Positions 33,290 to 36,214 of a stretch of DNA of 36,214 bases are shown one piece after another. Numbering within the stretch: the stretch's first letter is position 1; each line of letters starts with the position of its first letter. A model generated the notes under the pieces. It did not search any database. It saw nothing but the letters and a program-made list of their open reading frames with translations, and had not been told where the DNA came from. The position numbers were made by a program, and so were the translations under genes. The stretch covers positions 1-36,214 of the forward strand of contig CAYJJS010000015.1 in assembly GCA_964370645.1 (NCBI GenBank), in the 5' to 3' direction. The stretch is from CAMQRS01 sp964370645 (GTDB lineage: Bacteria; Bacillota_I; Bacilli_A; Erysipelotrichales; Erysipelotrichaceae).

Positions 33290-33805
33290 GCGTTTAATAT
33301 AATGAAGTGCGACAACTCCGTTTTCTATGGTATAAGAAGTTGGGTTTAATAAGATAGTTGGATTGTTTTCTAAGAATAAACGTTTACCACTACCTAGTAT
33401 GGTAGGGATGATTCCGATTATGTACTCATCGATACAATCTAGTTTTAGGAAGGGGTCAATACTTTGACCACCACCAAATAAATATATATTTTTACCTTTT
33501 TGTTTTAATTCCACGATAGATTGTATTGCATCAGGGGAAATAAAGTCTATCGCCTCATCTTTATATGTTTGTTTTGTGATCACATAAATTTTCTTTGCAG
33601 GGAATTGTTCATGCATTTTTTGGCGATAACAATCCCCACCCATGACAATGTAATCCATTTGATCAATGAAAGAAGAAAAGTCATTTTTTTGTACGGTGTC
33701 TAAGCGTGCATCATCACTACCTACAATCCAATCGAAGCTTCCATCTTCTTTTGCAATATAGCCATCTAAGCTGATGGCTATGTTTACGATTATTTTACCA
33801 TTCAT
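33284..33805 (-). CDS. DHFR/RibD C-terminal-like reductase
   Basis: The 173 residues belong to the dihydrofolate reductase/RibD C-terminal fold, in the YyaP/YwjB-type group of uncertain substrate. Typical parts are NIAISLDGYIAKEDGSFDW at the N-terminus, DYIVMGGDCYRQ, the glycine-rich LFGGGQSI for NADPH, and IPTILGSGKRLF. It is not the classical folate enzyme FolA, which has a different active site. AGGAGG precedes the ATG. Monocistronic, with its own promoter. Confidence 0.88.
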   Translation of the reverse strand: MNGKIIVNIAISLDGYIAKEDGSFDWIVGSDDARLDTVQKNDFSSFIDQMDYIVMGGDCYRQKMHEQFPAKKIYVITKQTYKDEAIDFISPDAIQSIVELKQKGKNIYLFGGGQSIDPFLKLDCIDEYIIGIIPTILGSGKRLFLENNPTILLNPTSYTIENGVVALHYIKRK

Positions 33806-33828
33806 AATTTCCCTCCTAATATGCAGTT

Positions 33829-33857
33829 AGTATATCAAATAGTATGGATAGAGTGAA
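33829..33857 (-). promoter_or_regulatory. Promoter of the DHFR-like gene
   Basis: On the minus strand TTCACT (33852-33857) and TATACT (33829-33834) are 17 bases apart, with TGA before the -10 (extended -10). Confidence 0.6.
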
Positions 33858-33883
33858 GTGATAAGCTAAAGTAAATGATCATG

Positions 33884-33901
33884 TGTGTGAAAATGCACAC
33901 A
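33884..33901. promoter_or_regulatory. CRP/FNR-like inverted repeat upstream of the PTS operon
   Basis: TGTGTG and CACACA flank six bases. Read in another register it is TGTGA-N6-ACACA, nine of ten matches to the CRP/FNR-family consensus. It is centred about 62 bases upstream of the PTS -35 box. Confidence 0.4.
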
Positions 33902-33924
33902 AACTGTTCTAAAGTAAAAAAGAG

Positions 33925-33937
33925 GAAACGTCGTTTC
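33925..33937. promoter_or_regulatory. GAAACG-T-CGTTTC palindrome upstream of the PTS operon
   Basis: A perfect 13-base palindrome lies 17 bases upstream of the -35 box. It could be the operator of a pathway-specific regulator that is not encoded in this window. Confidence 0.4.
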
Positions 33938-33954
33938 TAATTACGCTCGAATTG

Positions 33955-33983
33955 TTGTAAGCGCTTTTAGGTTGATGTATGAT
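33955..33983 (+). promoter_or_regulatory. PTS operon promoter with overlapping cre site
   Basis: TTGTAA (33955-33960) and TATGAT (33978-33983) are 17 bases apart. TGTAAGCGCTTTTA at 33956-33969 matches the catabolite-response element TGWAANCGNTNWCA at 13 of 14 positions and overlaps the -35 box, so CcpA would repress the operon when better sugars are present. Confidence 0.7.
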
Positions 33984-34017
33984 AAGCGTGCAAGGTATCT
34001 AAGGGAGGTAATTTGAT

Positions 34018-35589
34018 ATGATGCAGAAAATTCAAAGATTTGGAGGGGCAATGTTTACGCCAGTATTGTTATTCGCATTCGCGGGTATTATTATTGGGTT
34101 TGGAACATTGTTCACAACAGAAGTGATTATGGGTGATATTGCGAACCCAGATGGAATGTGGTATAAATGTTGGAACGTTCTTCTTTCGGGAGGATGGACA
34201 GTATTTAACCAATTACCATTAATCTTCGTAGTAGCTTTACCAATTGGTTTAGCAAAAAAACAACAAGCTAGATGTGCGATGGAAGCGTTAGTGTTATACT
34301 TAACATTCCAATACTTCTTAAGCACGATTTTATCGTACTGGGGATCAACGTTTGGTGTAGACTTCGCAGCTGAGGTTGGTGGAGTTTCAGGGCTTACAAT
34401 GATTGCTAACATTAAAACGTTAGACATGGGTATGATTGGGGCATTAATGATTTCAGGAATCGTTATTGCGTTACACAATAAGTATTTCGATACAGAACTT
34501 CCAGAATGGATGGGAACATTCAGTGGATCTTCATTTGTAGTTATTGTTGGTTTCTTCGCATTAATTCCAGTTGCATTAGCATCTGCAGCAGTTTGGCCAA
34601 TGGTTCAAAATGGAATGTTAGCATTCCAAGGATTTATTACTGAAGCTGGTTCATTGGGTGTTTGGGTATTCGTGTTCATGGAACGTATATTAATTCCATT
34701 TGGATTACACCACTTATTGTATTTCCCATTCTTCTATGACAACGCAATTGTTACAGGTGGATTATACACATACTGGGCAAATGCATTACCAGAACTAGCA
34801 GCGTCTACAGATTCTTTAAAAGCGTTAGCGCCAGATGTATGGCCTACATTAACAGGGTTATCGAAAGTGTTCGGATGTCCAGGTATTGCTTTAGCATTCT
34901 ATACTACAGCTAAACCAGGAAAGAAAAAACAAATTGCTGGGTTATTAATTCCAATTACATTAACTGCAATTGTATGTGGAGTTACAGAACCAATTGAATT
35001 TACATTCTTATTCGTAGCACCAGTATTATTCGTAGTGCATGCTGCACTAGCAGCAACATTATCAATGGTTGCAAACTTATTTGGAGTAGTTGGTATTTTA
35101 TCAGGTGGATTGATTGAGATGTCAGCATTAAACTTCATTCCATTAATGGCAAGCCACTGGCCAACTTACTTAGCATTATTAGCTATTGGGTTAGTATTTA
35201 CAGGAATTTGGTTCGTAGTATTCCGTTTCTTAATTTTGAAATTTAATTTCAAAACACCAGGACGTGAAGATGATGATGAAGAAATTAAATTCGGATCTAA
35301 AAAAGAATATAGAGAACAACAAGCAGCAAAATCAGCAGCAAAATCGGGAAGCAAGGCAGATTTACCAACACGTATCCTTGAAGGATTAGGTGGTAAAGAT
35401 AATGTTGTAGATGTTACAAACTGTGCGACTCGCTTACGTGTAAATGTAAAAGACGCAAGTGTTGTACAAGGTGATGCTTACTTTAAAGAGATTGGGACAC
35501 ACGGTGTTAAAATCACTGATAAAAGTGTACAAGTTATTGTTGGATTAAGAGTTCCAACAGTACGTGAAGATTTCGAAGCATTATTATAA
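34018..35589 (+). CDS. PTS transporter EIICB, alpha-glucoside type
   Basis: It imports and phosphorylates a sugar of the glucose/alpha-glucoside superfamily. The 523 residues comprise an EIIC membrane domain (about 1-410, start MMQKIQRFGGAMFTPVLLFA, later GVTEPIEFTFLF and LHHLLYFPFF), an Ala/Ser/Lys-rich linker and an EIIB domain (about 440-523) whose phospho-acceptor is Cys469 in TNCATRLR. No EIIA domain is fused. The neighbouring family 4 glycosidase points to maltose or other alpha-glucosides, as in the MalB/MalH system of Fusobacterium and GlvC/GlvA of Bacillus. AGGGAGG stands 9 bases before the ATG; the second ATG at 34021 is an equal choice. Confidence 0.9.
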   Translation: MMQKIQRFGGAMFTPVLLFAFAGIIIGFGTLFTTEVIMGDIANPDGMWYKCWNVLLSGGWTVFNQLPLIFVVALPIGLAKKQQARCAMEALVLYLTFQYFLSTILSYWGSTFGVDFAAEVGGVSGLTMIANIKTLDMGMIGALMISGIVIALHNKYFDTELPEWMGTFSGSSFVVIVGFFALIPVALASAAVWPMVQNGMLAFQGFITEAGSLGVWVFVFMERILIPFGLHHLLYFPFFYDNAIVTGGLYTYWANALPELAASTDSLKALAPDVWPTLTGLSKVFGCPGIALAFYTTAKPGKKKQIAGLLIPITLTAIVCGVTEPIEFTFLFVAPVLFVVHAALAATLSMVANLFGVVGILSGGLIEMSALNFIPLMASHWPTYLALLAIGLVFTGIWFVVFRFLILKFNFKTPGREDDDEEIKFGSKKEYREQQAAKSAAKSGSKADLPTRILEGLGGKDNVVDVTNCATRLRVNVKDASVVQGDAYFKEIGTHGVKITDKSVQVIVGLRVPTVREDFEALL

Positions 35590-35616
35590 TCGTTTAAATA
35601 TAAAGGAGTAGTAACC

Positions 35617-36117
35617 ATGGCAAGAAAACAAAAAAATAATAAAAGAGATCCACAATCGAAGTTAGACAGACAATTGATGATTGCGAAAATTATATTAGCA
35701 ATTACACCAATTATTGTATACATGTATGTATCATTGGCATCTGTTATGATGAAAGTGCCGTTTCAAGAATTACTTGAAACGCAACCATCACTTACGATTA
35801 TATTCATTATTGCTATGCTAAACCCGTATGTTGCTTACTTATTGGGGCTAGCACAGAAGAAAATAAAAGCGAATGAACATGGGTATGCTTTAACAAATAT
35901 GATTTTCTTGATAATAGCACAGGCATTAACTATGAATCCATTTTATTTCATAATGTTATTGTTCCTATGCTATCGCATGGTTAATGTTTATCAAGTAGAT
36001 GTAAAAGAAACACTACGCAGTTTGAATGTAAAGAAATCACTAGTTATGGGTGGTGGAGGACTAATTGTCGTATTCATGAGTGCCATTTGTTTGTTTGCTA
36101 CACTTAGAATTATGTAA
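35617..36117 (+). CDS. Membrane protein within the PTS operon, unknown
   Basis: The 166-residue product has a very basic N-terminus (MARKQKNNKRD) and four or five hydrophobic segments (about 22-44, 59-79, 90-118 and 142-163). I do not recognise the family and see no catalytic motif. It lies 27 bases after EIICB and 12 bases before the glycosidase, both with good ribosome sites, so it is surely part of the operon. A role with the transporter is likely but unproven. AAGGAG precedes the ATG. Confidence 0.8.
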   Translation: MARKQKNNKRDPQSKLDRQLMIAKIILAITPIIVYMYVSLASVMMKVPFQELLETQPSLTIIFIIAMLNPYVAYLLGLAQKKIKANEHGYALTNMIFLIIAQALTMNPFYFIMLLFLCYRMVNVYQVDVKETLRSLNVKKSLVMGGGGLIVVFMSAICLFATLRIM

Positions 36118-36129
36118 GAGGAGATAGAG

Positions 36130-36214
36130 ATGGAAAAGAAATATTCAATAACTATTGCAGGTGGAGGAAGTACCTTCACACCAGGAATTTGTTTATTATT
36201 ATTACAAGAAATGC
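36130..36214 (+). CDS. Family 4 glycoside hydrolase (6-phospho-alpha-glucosidase type), partial
   Basis: Only the first 28 codons are inside the window. The start MEKKYSITIAGGGSTFTPGI is the NAD-binding N-terminus typical of GH4 enzymes such as MalH and GlvA, which use NAD+ and a divalent metal to hydrolyse 6-phospho-alpha-glucosides. AGAGGAGA precedes the ATG. With the EIICB upstream it completes a pathway of uptake with phosphorylation followed by cleavage. Exact substrate cannot be judged from this fragment. Confidence 0.85.
   Translation, partial: MEKKYSITIAGGGSTFTPGICLLLLQEM

Noticed and set aside
1..36214. CRISPR array, tRNA or rRNA genes, insertion sequences, prophage genes
   Set aside because: No regularly spaced long repeats, cloverleaf sequences, transposase or phage motifs were seen on either strand.

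Overview
This window is chromosomal DNA of a low-GC Gram-positive bacterium (Bacillota). The likeliest class is Erysipelotrichia or a close relative. This is inferred from A+T-rich codon use, strong AGGAGG-type ribosome sites, the order tmk-holB-ricT-rsmI, ispF next to gltX, a type III glutamine synthetase, a CcpA-type cre site and a cell-wall-anchored surface protein. The lifestyle looks anaerobic and fermentative: class III ribonucleotide reductase with its activase (nrdDG), a flavodiiron oxygen/NO reductase (fprA), a PTS sugar operon and an acetate/succinate-type transporter. I see no tRNA, rRNA, CRISPR array, phage gene or insertion sequence. No stretch over 300 bases lacks a gene; the longest gaps are 23537-23830, 21075-21328, 29310-29544 and 33806-34017, and each holds recognisable signals.

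Layout. 1-5005: nitrogen assimilation (asnA, glnN type III, ammonium transporter fused to a PII domain). 5088-8852, minus strand: copper export (copA, csoR with a palindromic operator), then a small membrane protein and an aldo/keto reductase. 8925-10636: tspO and fprA. 10751-12731: two tandem Gfo/Idh/MocA oxidoreductases. 12753-13583 (minus): Cof-type HAD phosphatase. 13696-17733: an unknown membrane-anchored protein, ispF, gltX and a MATE exporter. 17821-21074: housekeeping operon tmk-holB-ricT-rsmI, followed by a structured untranslated stretch and a strong terminator. 21329-25675: SpaA/Cna-B surface protein, secreted CAP-domain protein and YitT-family membrane protein. 25793-28646: nrdDG. 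28686-29309 (minus): SatP-type transporter. 29545-30879: mgtE behind a structured leader. 30945-33258: pheA overlapping an aminotransferase gene, which together would give phenylalanine from chorismate. 33284-33805 (minus): DHFR/RibD-like reductase. 34018-end: alpha-glucoside-type PTS EIICB, an unknown membrane protein and the start of a family 4 glycosidase.

The strongest candidate for something undescribed is the roughly 95-nt mgtE leader (29445-29540). Its RNA 5' end can form a long closing helix that competes with an anti-Shine-Dalgarno hairpin, and I could not match it to the M-box or another riboswitch class from memory. Secondary candidates are three stacked hairpins after rsmI, a PII domain fused to Amt that lacks the uridylylation tyrosine, helically phased GAATGT repeats upstream of the CAP gene, an SPQTA sorting signal, and an unknown membrane protein embedded in the PTS operon. 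All assignments come from reading the sequence, without database searches.
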